Of a stretch of DNA of 64,000 nt, positions 8,469-17,187 are shown in pieces. Source of the DNA: Flavisphingopyxis sp963800335. Lineage in GTDB: Bacteria > Pseudomonadota > Alphaproteobacteria > Sphingomonadales > Sphingomonadaceae. The DNA is taken from positions 1 to 64,000 of the forward strand of contig CAWDAN010000006.1 of assembly GCA_963800335.1 (NCBI GenBank), in the 5' to 3' direction. Numbering within the stretch: the stretch's first letter is position 1; each line of letters starts with the position of its first letter. The notes beneath the pieces are model-generated. The model did no database searches. It saw only the letters and a list, made by a program, of their open reading frames with translations, and was not told the DNA's origin. The position numbers were made by a program, and so were the translations under genes.

Positions 8469-9577
8469 ACGACGACGCGGTGACCGCCTGCGATGTCCTG
8501 ATCATCGGTGCCGGCATGGCGGGCGCGGGGCTTGCCGCCGCGCTGCCAGCCGAGCTGCGCGTTACTCTGATCGAGGCCGAAGACACGCCGGGCTATCACG
8601 CAACCGGCCGTTCGGCCGCGTTCTGGCATGAAACGCTGGGCGGGCCGCACGTTCGCGCTCTGACCCGCGCTTCGCATGCCGCGCTCGATGCGGGCGGGTT
8701 CCTGACACAGCGCAAATCGTTCGAGGTGGCCGAGGCCGACGACCTGGAGAAGCTCGATACGCTCGAGGCGCAGTTCGCCGGGACGGGGGTCAGGCTCGAG
8801 CGCGTCGATCGGGCAGGGGTGGTCGCGCTGGTGCCGCGCGCGGCGCCGATCCTCGTCGGCGGGCTGGTCGAGGTCGACGGCGCCGATATCGACGTTGCCG
8901 CGGTCCACGGTGCGGCGCTCGCGCAGGCGCGGCGCAACGGCGCGAGCCTCGTCATCGGCGCGCGGGTCGATCGGATCGCACGCGAGGATGGACGTTGGAG
9001 GGTCGAGGCGCGGGGACGCGTTTTCGCCGCCGACATCCTCGTCGATGCGGCGGGCGCCTGGGCCGATCCGATCGCGCGGATGGCCGGGGTGGCGCCGCTC
9101 GACATCGTTCCCAAGCGGCGCACAATGGTCCAGGTGCGCGTCGACAGCGCCGACGTTCCGGCCGACCTGCCGCTGGTGATGGATATCGCCGGGCGCTATT
9201 ATTTCCGCCCGGTCGATGCGCAGCGTCTGTGGCTGTGTCCGCACGACGAGACGCCGGTCGAACCGCACGATGTCGCGCCCGAGGAGATCGACGTCGCGAC
9301 CGCGATCTACCAGTTCGAGCGGGTCACCGACTGGCGCGTCGCCGCGGTCGAGCGCAAATGGGCGGGTTTGCGCAGCTTTGCCCCCGACCGCTTGCCGGTA
9401 ATCGGCTTCGATGCCGCAACGCCGGGCTTTTTCTGGCTGGCGGGGCAGGGCGGGGTCGGCATCCAGACCGCTCCTGCTGCATCGGCGCTGGCGGCGGCGC
9501 TGATCACGCGGGGCGATCCTGCCATGCCCGGCATCGATGCCGCGCGCTACGATCCCGCGCGCTTCGCCGCTATTTGA
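8465..9577 (+). CDS. FAD-dependent D-amino acid dehydrogenase, DauA-like
   Basis: 370 residues of the DAO family, GTG start overlapping the hydrolase stop. The FAD dinucleotide motif is DVLIIGAGMAGAGLAAAL (about 9-26), followed by GYHATGRSAAF. The layout and many blocks (PKRR, RYYFRP, KWAGLRSF, GFFWLAGQGGVGIQT) agree with Pseudomonas D-arginine dehydrogenase DauA as I remember it, which oxidises D-amino acids to 2-oxo acids in the cytoplasm. The residues matching DauA His48 and Tyr53 are here Phe and Leu, while the arginine and tyrosine that bind the carboxylate look kept, so a different side-chain preference is likely. Convergent with rnhA, overlapping it by eight bases. Confidence 0.75.
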   Translation: MNDDAVTACDVLIIGAGMAGAGLAAALPAELRVTLIEAEDTPGYHATGRSAAFWHETLGGPHVRALTRASHAALDAGGFLTQRKSFEVAEADDLEKLDTLEAQFAGTGVRLERVDRAGVVALVPRAAPILVGGLVEVDGADIDVAAVHGAALAQARRNGASLVIGARVDRIAREDGRWRVEARGRVFAADILVDAAGAWADPIARMAGVAPLDIVPKRRTMVQVRVDSADVPADLPLVMDIAGRYYFRPVDAQRLWLCPHDETPVEPHDVAPEEIDVATAIYQFERVTDWRVAAVERKWAGLRSFAPDRLPVIGFDAATPGFFWLAGQGGVGIQTAPAASALAAALITRGDPAMPGIDAARYDPARFAAI

Positions 9578-10019
9578 TCTGGCGCGCCTTGGCGGCGTCG
9601 CTGGCGAGCTGGTCGGCGATGTCGTTGTCGGGGTGGCCCGAATGGCCCTTGACCCAATGCCAGGAAACGTCGTGCCGGGCGGCGGCGGCTTCGAGCGCCT
9701 GCCACAGGTCGGCATTGGCGACGGGTTTTCTTGCAGCAGTGCGCCAGCCGTTCTTCTTCCAGCCGTGAATCCATTTGGTGATGCCGTCGCGGACATAGGT
9801 TGAATCGGTGCTGAGATCGACGCGGCACGGGCGCTTGAGCGCGTCGAGCGCTTCGATCGCGGCCATCAGCTCCATGCGGTTGTTGGTCGTCGGGTCCTCG
9901 CCACCCGAAAGCAGGAGTTCGCGGTCGCCCCAGCGGATCACCGCGCCCCAGCCGCCGGTGCCGGGATTGCCCTTGCACGCGCCGTCGGTGGCGATGCGGA
10001 CTGGCGTCTGGTCGGTCAT
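9570..10019 (-). CDS. rnhA: Ribonuclease HI
   Basis: 149 residues, the normal bacterial RNase HI length; it degrades RNA in RNA-DNA hybrids. The four carboxylates that hold the two Mg2+ ions are present: Asp12 (ATDGACKGNPG), Glu50 (NNRMELMAA), Asp72 (STDSTYV) and Asp136 (DNDIADQLAS). The flexible-loop histidine is in KGHSGHP. The basic handle region (HGWKKNGWRT) is also present. The ATG overlaps the stop of thrB by four bases, so thrB-rnhA form a translationally coupled pair, common in this group. Confidence 0.96.
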   Translation of the reverse strand: MTDQTPVRIATDGACKGNPGTGGWGAVIRWGDRELLLSGGEDPTTNNRMELMAAIEALDALKRPCRVDLSTDSTYVRDGITKWIHGWKKNGWRTAARKPVANADLWQALEAAAARHDVSWHWVKGHSGHPDNDIADQLASDAAKARQIK

Positions 10020-10987
10020 TGCGTTGTCGGTCCCATGAGGTCTGCGCTGCTTGCCGCGGCGTAGAAGCGCAGGCGGCGGGCAAAGGCAAGCGGGTCCTTG
10101 CGCGTGACGCCGATATCCTCGTGCGACGCGAACCAGTCCTCGGCCCGCGTCAGCAGGAAGCGTAGCGAGGCGGCCATGCCGAGCAGCGGCAGCGCGGCGC
10201 GCTCTTCACGCGAGAGGCCGTGTGCGCGTTCATAGCCGGCGAACAGCGCCGAGGCACGATCGGCGAGCATCTGGTCCCCGTCGGCATCGAAGCACCAGGC
10301 CGCGTGCGTTATCGCGAGGTCGAACGCGCGCACGTCGTGGCAGGCGAAGGCGAAGTCGATCAGGCCGGTGATGGTATCGCCCAGCGCCATGACATTGTCC
10401 GGGAACAGGTCGGCATGGATCGTCGCGTGCGGCAGGGCGCCGGGCCATTCGGCGTCGATCCGTGCTAGGGCGGAATCGACGCATGCCTTGAGCCCGGGCT
10501 GGAGTTCGTCGAGGCGCTCGCCATATCGCCCGGCAAGATCATGCCATGCATCGCGCCCCTGCGGATTGCGCCGGGCAGGCGCGAAGTCGGCGAGCGCGCG
10601 GTGCATCCGCCCGAGAGCTTCGCCAGCTGCGGTGCACTGGGTCACCGTCGGATCGCCGATCGCCGTGCCTTCGAGCCAGCCGAACAGCGCCGCGGGCTTT
10701 CCTGCCAGCATCGCGAGCGCGGCACCATCGTCTGCGCGAAGGACCGGTGGGACCGCGACGCCTCGGCTGGCAAGGTGATCGTGCAGCGCGATCAACCACG
10801 GCAGGTCCTCGCCGTTCGTGCGGCGCTCGAACAGCGTCAGCAGGATCGGACCGCTGCTCGTGTCGAGTCGGTAATTGGTGTTCTCGATCCCCTGGTCGAT
10901 GCCGGTGAGCACATTGAGGCTGCCCAGCCGATAGCCGGCCACCAGCGTCGCGGCGTCGGCGAACGCGACCTTGGTGTGGACCGCCAT
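10016..10987 (-). CDS. thrB: Homoserine kinase (type II, aminoglycoside phosphotransferase fold)
   Basis: 323 residues. The start VAFADAATLVAGYRLGSLNVLTGI and NTNYRLDTSSGPILLTLFE are characteristic of alphaproteobacterial ThrB, which is unrelated to the GHMP-fold enzyme of E. coli. The catalytic loop is HADLFPDNV and the metal-binding aspartate lies in LIDFAFA. It phosphorylates homoserine with ATP on the way to threonine. The gene sits immediately after ispH, whose stop meets the thrB start, and before rnhA; the order ispH-thrB-rnhA recurs in alphaproteobacteria. Confidence 0.95.
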   Translation of the reverse strand: MAVHTKVAFADAATLVAGYRLGSLNVLTGIDQGIENTNYRLDTSSGPILLTLFERRTNGEDLPWLIALHDHLASRGVAVPPVLRADDGAALAMLAGKPAALFGWLEGTAIGDPTVTQCTAAGEALGRMHRALADFAPARRNPQGRDAWHDLAGRYGERLDELQPGLKACVDSALARIDAEWPGALPHATIHADLFPDNVMALGDTITGLIDFAFACHDVRAFDLAITHAAWCFDADGDQMLADRASALFAGYERAHGLSREERAALPLLGMAASLRFLLTRAEDWFASHEDIGVTRKDPLAFARRLRFYAAASSADLMGPTTQ

Positions 10988-11997
10988 CAGGCGGCGCGGG
11001 TGTCCGCCTCGGCCGCCTGTCCGGCAGATTTGTCGTCGGCGGTCTGTTGCAGCTCCCTGGGCAGTTTGAACACCATGTTCTCGCGCGCGGTCTCGACCGT
11101 CTGTTCGGTGATGTCATAGCGCGTCGCGAGCCGGTCGATGACGCCGCGGACGAGGATTTCGGGTGCCGAGGCCCCGGCGGTGATGCCGAGTGTCGCCACG
11201 CCTTCAAGCCAGTCGAAATCGACGCCGTCGGGACCTTCGACGAGCCGCGCGGGCACGCCGTCGCGTTCGGCAACCTCGACGAGGCGCAGCGAGTTAGAGC
11301 TGTTGGGCGCGCCGATGACGATGACCGCGTCGCACTGCGATGCGATCGCCAGTGTCGCTTCCTGCCGGTTCGAGGTCGCGTAGCAGATGTCCTCGCCGCG
11401 CGGGCCGACGATGGCGGGGAAGCGCGCGCGCAGCGCCGCGACGATCGCCGCGGTATCGCTCACCGAGAGCGTCGTTTGCGTCAGGAAGGCGAGGTTGTCG
11501 GGGTCTTCCACCTCGAGCGCGGCGACATCGTCGAGCGTTTCGACGAGCGTCATCGAACCCTCGGCAACCTGGCCGAGCGTGCCGATCACCTCGGGATGGC
11601 CGCGATGGCCGACAAAAACGATATGGCGGCCGGCCTCGGCGTGGCGCTCGGCCTGGCGATGGACCTTCGACACAAGGGGGCAGGTCGCATCGACGAAATG
11701 GAGGCCGCGCTGCGCCGCCTTGTGCGGCACCGCCTTGGGCACGCCGTGCGCGCTGAACACGACGGGAACGCCATCGGGAACATGGTCGAGCGTTTCGACG
11801 AACACCGCCCCCTTTTCGCGCAGCGTTGAAACGACATGCGCGTTGTGAACGATTTCGTGGCGGACGTAGACCGGCGCGCCATATTGTTCGATCGCCAGTT
11901 CGACGATCCGAATCGCGCGATCGACCCCGGCGCAGAATCCGCGCGGCGCGGCGACGAGGACGAGCAGCGGCAGGCGAGGCGAGGGAGAAGCTTTCAT
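10987..11997 (-). CDS. ispH: 4-hydroxy-3-methylbut-2-enyl diphosphate reductase
   Basis: IspH makes IPP and DMAPP from HMBPP in the last step of the MEP isoprenoid pathway, using an Fe-S cluster. The three cluster cysteines are seen in APRGFCAGVDRAI (Cys22), DATCPLVSKVH and EDICYATSNRQ. The active-site HEIVHN and the SSNS-like GAPNSSNSLRL block are present. I start at 11997; an in-frame ATG four codons upstream is possible and a much longer extension to 12096 lacks any family similarity. The C-terminus carries a short Ala-rich tail. First gene of ispH-thrB-rnhA; divergent from the lipoprotein gene. Confidence 0.94.
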   Translation of the reverse strand: MKASPSPRLPLLVLVAAPRGFCAGVDRAIRIVELAIEQYGAPVYVRHEIVHNAHVVSTLREKGAVFVETLDHVPDGVPVVFSAHGVPKAVPHKAAQRGLHFVDATCPLVSKVHRQAERHAEAGRHIVFVGHRGHPEVIGTLGQVAEGSMTLVETLDDVAALEVEDPDNLAFLTQTTLSVSDTAAIVAALRARFPAIVGPRGEDICYATSNRQEATLAIASQCDAVIVIGAPNSSNSLRLVEVAERDGVPARLVEGPDGVDFDWLEGVATLGITAGASAPEILVRGVIDRLATRYDITEQTVETARENMVFKLPRELQQTADDKSAGQAAEADTRAA

Positions 11998-12145
11998 GGC
12001 TTGCAGCATATAGAACCAGGCGAGGGTGCGTAAAGGCGCTTCGTAGCGGTTGCGTGGCCGCGAACGCGCGGATAAGGACGCATATGACCGTGCCATGGTG
12101 TGCCGGCGCGCCGCATCCCAGACCGTATTTTCGAGGATATCGACC
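11998..12145. other. Divergent intergenic region ispH / lipoprotein
   Basis: 148 bases that must hold the promoters of the minus-strand ispH operon and the plus-strand lipoprotein. I cannot assign clear -35/-10 boxes. An open frame runs through it on the plus strand (from an ATG at 12050), but it lacks a ribosome-binding site and family resemblance. Confidence 0.4.
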
Positions 12146-12853
12146 TTGCCCAGCCCCCTTACGCCGCTCTCTTCCGCCTCGCGTCACGAACCCACCGGAA
12201 TTTTCCTGCGGCGCGCGCTGCCCGTCGTCGCGATCGGCACCGCGATGCTGCTCGGCGGCTGCAAGAGCGCGGGCGACATCGACGTCACTTCGGGCGTCGG
12301 TATCACGCAGGTGCGGAGCGCCTGTCCTGCGATCGGCGTGCCCGATTACACCGGCGACATTACCGTGTTCGATCCGGCCAGCAGCCGCAACGCTAGCGCG
12401 ATCGACGTGACCGCGGTCATCACCAACGTCCGCAGCCAGTGCAACGAGCAGGGTGAGCAGGTCTATGCCGTCGCGACGTTCGACGTACGCGCCAGCCGTC
12501 GCGATTACAGCCAGGCACGCGAAGTGACCTTGCCCTATTATTCGACCGTCGTGCAGGGTGGCCGCAACGTCGTGTCAAAGCGCCTCGGTTCGGTCACGCT
12601 GCGCTTTGCCGCGGGTGAATACCGCGCCAGCACGCAGGCCCAGGCGGCCGCATATATCGACCGCGCCGCGGCGTCGCTGCCCGACGATATCCAGCGCCAG
12701 ATCACGCGTGAGCGCAAGCCGGGCGAGGCCGACGCGGCGATCGATCCGCTCGCCATTCCCGAGGTCAAGGCCGCCGTCCAGCGCGCGACCTTCGAACTGC
12801 TGATCGGCTTCCAGCTGACCCAGGACCAGTTCAAATACAACGTCACGCGCTAG
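12146..12853 (+). CDS. Putative outer-membrane lipoprotein of unknown function
   Basis: 235 residues from a TTG start that has GAGGA eight bases upstream; the upstream ATG at 12050 has no comparable site and would put over 30 extra residues before the signal. The signal contains LRRALPVVAIGTA and a lipobox LLGGC with the modified Cys at 39. The mature part is soluble and repetitive in character (SACPAIGVPDYTGDITVFD, then a segment with EVTLPYYSTVVQGG), compatible with a beta-rich domain. I do not recognise a named family. Transcribed alone, divergent from ispH and 84 bases before argS. Confidence 0.7.
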   Translation: MPSPLTPLSSASRHEPTGIFLRRALPVVAIGTAMLLGGCKSAGDIDVTSGVGITQVRSACPAIGVPDYTGDITVFDPASSRNASAIDVTAVITNVRSQCNEQGEQVYAVATFDVRASRRDYSQAREVTLPYYSTVVQGGRNVVSKRLGSVTLRFAAGEYRASTQAQAAAYIDRAAASLPDDIQRQITRERKPGEADAAIDPLAIPEVKAAVQRATFELLIGFQLTQDQFKYNVTR

Positions 12854-12937
12854 ACGCCCGGCGCGCTGCCGGCGGGGCAGGGGCAATACGCCGCGGCCCC
12901 GGCGTTTCCCTCATGATTAGCCACCGGATATTCGCCT

Positions 12938-14665
12938 GTGACCCTTTATACCCGTTTCCGTAAGCAACTCGACGCGGCGCTCGACGCGCTCGTCGCCGCC
13001 GGCACGCTGCCCGAGGGGCTGGCGCGCGGAGCGGTGACCGTCGAACCGCCGCGTGATCCGGCGCACGGCGACCTTGCCACCAACGCGGCGATGGTCCTCG
13101 CCAAGCCCGCCGCGACCAATCCGCGCGCGCTGGCCGAAGCGATCGCCGAGCAGCTGCGCCTGATCGACGAGGTCGCCGAAGTCGATGTCGCGGGTCCCGG
13201 CTTCATCAACCTGCGGTTGGTGCCCAGCGTATGGTCCGACGAACTGCGTACGATTGCCGAAGGGGGCGGCGACTATGGCCGCTCCGACGCGGGCGCAGGC
13301 GTGAGCGTCAATATCGAATATGTCTCGGCCAATCCGACCGGGCCGATGCACATGGGCCATTGCCGCGGCGCGGTGGTCGGCGATGCGCTTGCCGACCTGC
13401 TCGAATTCGCGGGCAACACGGTAACCCGCGAATATTACGTCAACGACGCCGGCGGCCAGGTCGATACGCTCGCCCGATCGGCACACCTGCGCTATCGCGA
13501 GGCGCTCGGCGAGGATATCGGCGAGATCCCCGAAGGCCTTTACCCCGGCGATTACCTGATCCCGGTCGGAAAGCTGCTCGCCGAGACCTATGGCGACCGC
13601 TTTGTGGCATCCCCCGAGGCAGATTGGCTCGCCGAGTTCCGCACCCGCGCCGTCGCTGCGATGATGGACATGATCCGCGCCGATCTCGCGCTGCTCGGCA
13701 TCCGTCACGACGTTTTCGCTTCGGAAGCCGAACTGCAGGCGGCGGGCAAGCCCGACGACGCCGAGGCATGGCTGCGCGCACGCGATCTCGTTTATGACGG
13801 CGTCCTCGAAGCGCCCAAGGGCGAAACGCCCGATGACTGGGAACCGGTCGAGCTTCCCCTGTTCCGCTCGACCCGGTTCGGCGACGACCAGGACCGCCCG
13901 ATCAAGAAGTCGAACGGCAGCTGGACCTATTTCGGTGCCGACCTGGCCTATCATTACCAGAAGGCGCAAAGTTCCGACGAGCTGATCGACATCTGGGGCG
14001 CCGACCATGCCGGCACGGTCAAGCGGATCAAGGCGGCGGTGGCCGCGCTGACCGAAGAAAAGACGCGCTTCGACGTCAAGCTGGTCCAGATGGTCCGCCT
14101 GCTGCGCGCGGGCGAGCCGATCAAGATGAGCAAGCGCTCGGGCAATTTCGTCACGCTCGCCGATGTCGTCGGCGAAGTCGGCAAGGATGTCGTTCGCTTC
14201 ACGATGCTGACACGCAAGGCCGATGCGCAGATGGATTTCGATTTCGCCAAGGTCGTCGAGGCGAGCCGCGACAACCCCGTCTGGTACGTCCAGTATGCCC
14301 ACGCTCGGATCGCTTCGCTGCATCGCAAGGTTGCCGAGCTCGGCATTGCGCTGACTGCGCCCGACCTGTCGCGGCTGGTCGAGGATGAGCTCGCCGTGGT
14401 CCGCCTGGCGGCACAATTCCCTCGGATCGTCGAAGCCGCGGCAGCGGCGCGCGAGCCGCACCGCATCGCTTTTTATCTCGGCGACCTGGCCGCGGCGTTC
14501 CACGCGTTGTGGAACGTCGGCAACGACGATCCGTCGCGGCGCATGATCGTCGCCGCCGATCCGATGCTGACCTCGACGAGGCTTTTCATGGCCGATCAAA
14601 TCGGGCAGGTTATTCGCAACGGTCTCGCGCTCATGGGGGTCGAGGCCGCCGAGGAGCTGAACTGA
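12938..14665 (+). CDS. argS: Arginyl-tRNA synthetase
   Basis: 575 residues, GTG start. Class I synthetase charging tRNA-Arg. The N-terminal Arg-tRNA-synthetase domain occupies about 1-90 with PRDPAHGDLATNAAM. The HIGH signature appears as HMGH at 138-141 (ANPTGPMHMGHCRG), and the KMSKS loop as KMSKRSGNF about two-thirds along. The C-terminal DALR anticodon-binding domain begins at about 455 and includes EPHRIAFYLGDLAAAFHALWN. The stop overlaps the start of the SPOR protein by one base, so the two are probably co-translated. Confidence 0.97.
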   Translation: MTLYTRFRKQLDAALDALVAAGTLPEGLARGAVTVEPPRDPAHGDLATNAAMVLAKPAATNPRALAEAIAEQLRLIDEVAEVDVAGPGFINLRLVPSVWSDELRTIAEGGGDYGRSDAGAGVSVNIEYVSANPTGPMHMGHCRGAVVGDALADLLEFAGNTVTREYYVNDAGGQVDTLARSAHLRYREALGEDIGEIPEGLYPGDYLIPVGKLLAETYGDRFVASPEADWLAEFRTRAVAAMMDMIRADLALLGIRHDVFASEAELQAAGKPDDAEAWLRARDLVYDGVLEAPKGETPDDWEPVELPLFRSTRFGDDQDRPIKKSNGSWTYFGADLAYHYQKAQSSDELIDIWGADHAGTVKRIKAAVAALTEEKTRFDVKLVQMVRLLRAGEPIKMSKRSGNFVTLADVVGEVGKDVVRFTMLTRKADAQMDFDFAKVVEASRDNPVWYVQYAHARIASLHRKVAELGIALTAPDLSRLVEDELAVVRLAAQFPRIVEAAAAAREPHRIAFYLGDLAAAFHALWNVGNDDPSRRMIVAADPMLTSTRLFMADQIGQVIRNGLALMGVEAAEELN

Positions 14666-15357
14666 TGGACGACGAGCGTAGCGGTCTTGATCTCGAACAG
14701 GACGACAGCCTTCCGTGGCTCGAGCCGGTCGACGATTACGATAGCGAACCCGGCAGTTCGCCGGTCAAGCTGGCACTGGTCGTTATCGCGGGTCTCGCAG
14801 TCATCGCGTTTGCTGTGTTTGCCGTGTTCTGGGTGCAGAGCAATCCGCGCGGCGGCGAGGGCGAACTGATCGTCGCCGAACAGGGCGACTACAAAGTCCC
14901 CGCCAGCAATCCGGAAGCGCGCACCTTCGAAGGCGAAGGCGACACCAGCTATGCTGCGAGCGAAGGCAACGAGCCCGACGGCAAGATCGACCAGTCGCTT
15001 GCGCCCGAAGCGCCCGCGATCGGCAAGGCGGCGAACAATGCGCCGGCCAGGACCGCGGTGGCGACGACCGCACCGGCCAAGCCGGTCGAAGAGGCCGCTG
15101 CTTCCACGCCAGCAGCAACGGGCAGCGTCACGCTTCAGCTCGGCGCATTCGCCAGCCGCAAGGGCGCCGATGCCGCATGGACCTCGCTCACCAAGCGCAT
15201 TTCCGCGTTGTCGGGCTATGCGCCGGCGATATCGTCGGCCAGCGTCGGCGGCGGCACGGTCTATCGCCTGCGTACCACCGCCAAGTCGAAAGCCGCTGCC
15301 GACAGATTGTGCGAGGCAGTTCGCGCCAAGGGCGAAAATTGCCTCGTCGTCGGGTGA
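14665..15357 (+). CDS. Single-pass membrane SPOR-domain protein
   Basis: 230 residues: an acidic cytoplasmic N-terminus (1-33), one membrane helix (about 35-57), an Ala/Pro/Glu-rich periplasmic linker (58-150) and a C-terminal SPOR domain (about 152-229, beginning TGSVTLQLGAFASRKGADAAW). SPOR domains bind denuded glycan strands at the septum; this architecture is that of FtsN and relatives, so a septal role is likely. It lies between argS and nagZ, a placement common in sphingomonads and relatives as I recall. A second, larger SPOR protein is encoded at 40608. Confidence 0.82.
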   Translation: MDDERSGLDLEQDDSLPWLEPVDDYDSEPGSSPVKLALVVIAGLAVIAFAVFAVFWVQSNPRGGEGELIVAEQGDYKVPASNPEARTFEGEGDTSYAASEGNEPDGKIDQSLAPEAPAIGKAANNAPARTAVATTAPAKPVEEAAASTPAATGSVTLQLGAFASRKGADAAWTSLTKRISALSGYAPAISSASVGGGTVYRLRTTAKSKAAADRLCEAVRAKGENCLVVG

Positions 15358-15379
15358 TGGCGACGCTTCGAGACGCGCT

Positions 15380-16396
15380 GTGACTCCCGCTATCTTCGGC
15401 ATGTCGGCGACCGCGCTGACACGCGACGAGACCGAATTTTTCAAGGATGCCGACCCGGCGGGCTACATCCTGTTCGGGCGCAACATCGAAACCCCCGATC
15501 AGGTCCGCGCGCTGACCGACGAACTGCGCAGCCTGCACGGGCGCAACGACCTGGCAATCCTGATCGACCAGGAAGGCGGCCGCGTCGCGCGGCTCAAGTC
15601 GCCCACCTGGCCCGAATTCCCCACCGGCGAGACCTTCGACCGCCTGTACGACGTCGCCCCTGCCACCGCGATAGAGGCGGCACGGACCAATGCGCTGGCG
15701 CTCGCCGACGTGCTCCACGCGCTCGGCATCACGGTCGATTGCCTGCCGCTGCTCGACGTCCGCCAGCCGGGCGCCGACGACATCATCGGCGACCGCGCGC
15801 TCGGGTCCGATCCGATGCGCGTCGCCGCGCTCGGGCGCGCGATCCTCGACGGGCTGCGCGGCGGCGGTGTGGTCGGCGTCGTCAAACATATTCCCGGCCA
15901 TGGCCGCGCGCTGTGCGACAGCCACAAGGCGCTGCCGCGCGTCAGCGCGAGCGATGCCGAACTCGCCGATGACCTCGCCCCGTTCATTGCGCTCAACGAG
16001 GCCCCGATGGCGATGACCGCGCACATCGTTTACGAAGCGTGGGACGCCGAGCATCCGGCGACGCAATCGCGCATCGTCATCGACGACATCATTCGCGGCC
16101 GGATCGGGTTCGACGGCCTGCTGATGAGCGACGATCTCGACATGGAGGCGCTCAGTGGCAGCGTTCCCGAACGCGCCAGTCGCGCGATCGCCGCGGGCTG
16201 CGACCTCGCGCTCAACTGCTGGGCCAAGATGGACGACATGGTCGGCATTGCCGCTGCCCTGCCCGCTATCACCCACGCGGCAAAAGCGCGGCTGGCCGGC
16301 GCGATGGCGCGCATTTCGGGCCCACGGGACGACCGCTCCTATGCCGAACTGGCGGCGCAGCGCGATGCACTGATCGCCGCGGCGTCGGCGACCTGA
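15380..16396 (+). CDS. nagZ: Beta-N-acetylhexosaminidase NagZ
   Basis: 338 residues of glycoside hydrolase family 3, single-domain cytoplasmic type; usual length about 340. The signature KHIPGHGRALCDSHKALP contains the catalytic His, and the nucleophile Asp lies in LLMSDDLDMEAL. NagZ removes GlcNAc from anhydro-muropeptides during peptidoglycan recycling. The start is the GTG at 15380 (VTPAIFGMSA); there is no ATG in frame near it. Three bases separate its stop from the scpA start, which fits the conserved nagZ-scpA-scpB operon. Confidence 0.94.
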   Translation: MTPAIFGMSATALTRDETEFFKDADPAGYILFGRNIETPDQVRALTDELRSLHGRNDLAILIDQEGGRVARLKSPTWPEFPTGETFDRLYDVAPATAIEAARTNALALADVLHALGITVDCLPLLDVRQPGADDIIGDRALGSDPMRVAALGRAILDGLRGGGVVGVVKHIPGHGRALCDSHKALPRVSASDAELADDLAPFIALNEAPMAMTAHIVYEAWDAEHPATQSRIVIDDIIRGRIGFDGLLMSDDLDMEALSGSVPERASRAIAAGCDLALNCWAKMDDMVGIAAALPAITHAAKARLAGAMARISGPRDDRSYAELAAQRDALIAAASAT

Positions 16397-16398
16397 TC

Positions 16399-17187
16399 GT
16401 GGCGCAGGGTGACCTGGGCGCCGACAGTTTCGAGTTGCCGGTGACCGCGGCCGCCCCGGTCGGCGAGGATGTCTTTACCGTCGAGCTCGACAACTGGGAG
16501 GGGCCGCTCGACCTGCTGCTGACGCTCGCGCGGCGGCAGAAGGTCGATCTCAAGGCGATCTCGATTCTCGACCTGGTCGAGCAATATCTCGGCTTCATCG
16601 CCGAGGCGACCGACATGAAGCTTGAGATCGCCGCCGATTATCTCGTTATGGCGGCTTGGCTCGCCTATCTCAAATCGGGTCTGTTGCTGCCCGGCGATCC
16701 CGATCTCGACCCCTCGCCCGAGACGCTGGCGCTGCGCCTCCAGCTCAGGCTCCAGCGGCTCCATGCCATGCGCGAGGCGGCGGCACGGTTGATGGCGCGC
16801 GACCGCACCGGGCGCGACGTCTTCGTGCGCGCCGCGCCCGAAGGGCTACGGACGGTAAGGAAGCGGCAGTGGACCGCTTCGCTCTATGATTTGCTCGTCT
16901 CCTACGGCCGCGTCCAGGCACGCACCGCGCCCGTCACCCACATGGTCGCCAATCGCCAGGTGATGACGCTCGATGCCGCACTTGATCGCGTGGCGCGGCT
17001 GGTCGGCGCGACGATCGACTGGACCCGGATCGAGGCGTTCCTGCCCGAAAGCTATGCCGGGTCGCTGCGCAAGTCGGCGCTGGCGTCGAGCTTTCTCGCC
17101 GCGCTCGAACTGGCGCGGCAGGGCAAGGTAACGCTGCGCCAGGATGGCGCGTTCGCACCGCTATATTTGAAAGGCGGTTCGACATGA
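16399..17187 (+). CDS. scpA: Segregation and condensation protein ScpA
   Basis: 262 residues, GTG start. ScpA is the kleisin that bridges SMC heads in the chromosome condensation complex. The N-terminal hallmark VELDNWEGPLDLLLTLARRQKVDL is near residues 30-53 (shorter elements quoted: NWEGPLDLLL, KSGLLLPGD), and the C-terminal winged-helix part ends FLAALELARQGKVTLRQD. Its stop overlaps the scpB start by four bases. Confidence 0.94.
   Translation: MAQGDLGADSFELPVTAAAPVGEDVFTVELDNWEGPLDLLLTLARRQKVDLKAISILDLVEQYLGFIAEATDMKLEIAADYLVMAAWLAYLKSGLLLPGDPDLDPSPETLALRLQLRLQRLHAMREAAARLMARDRTGRDVFVRAAPEGLRTVRKRQWTASLYDLLVSYGRVQARTAPVTHMVANRQVMTLDAALDRVARLVGATIDWTRIEAFLPESYAGSLRKSALASSFLAALELARQGKVTLRQDGAFAPLYLKGGST

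Noticed and set aside
12050..12145. ATG-started extension of the lipoprotein gene
   Set aside because: It lacks a ribosome-binding site and would bury the signal peptide; the TTG at 12146 with GAGGA fits better.
12917..14599. A 560-codon open frame antisense to argS
   Set aside because: Same reason; argS motifs on the sense strand are complete.
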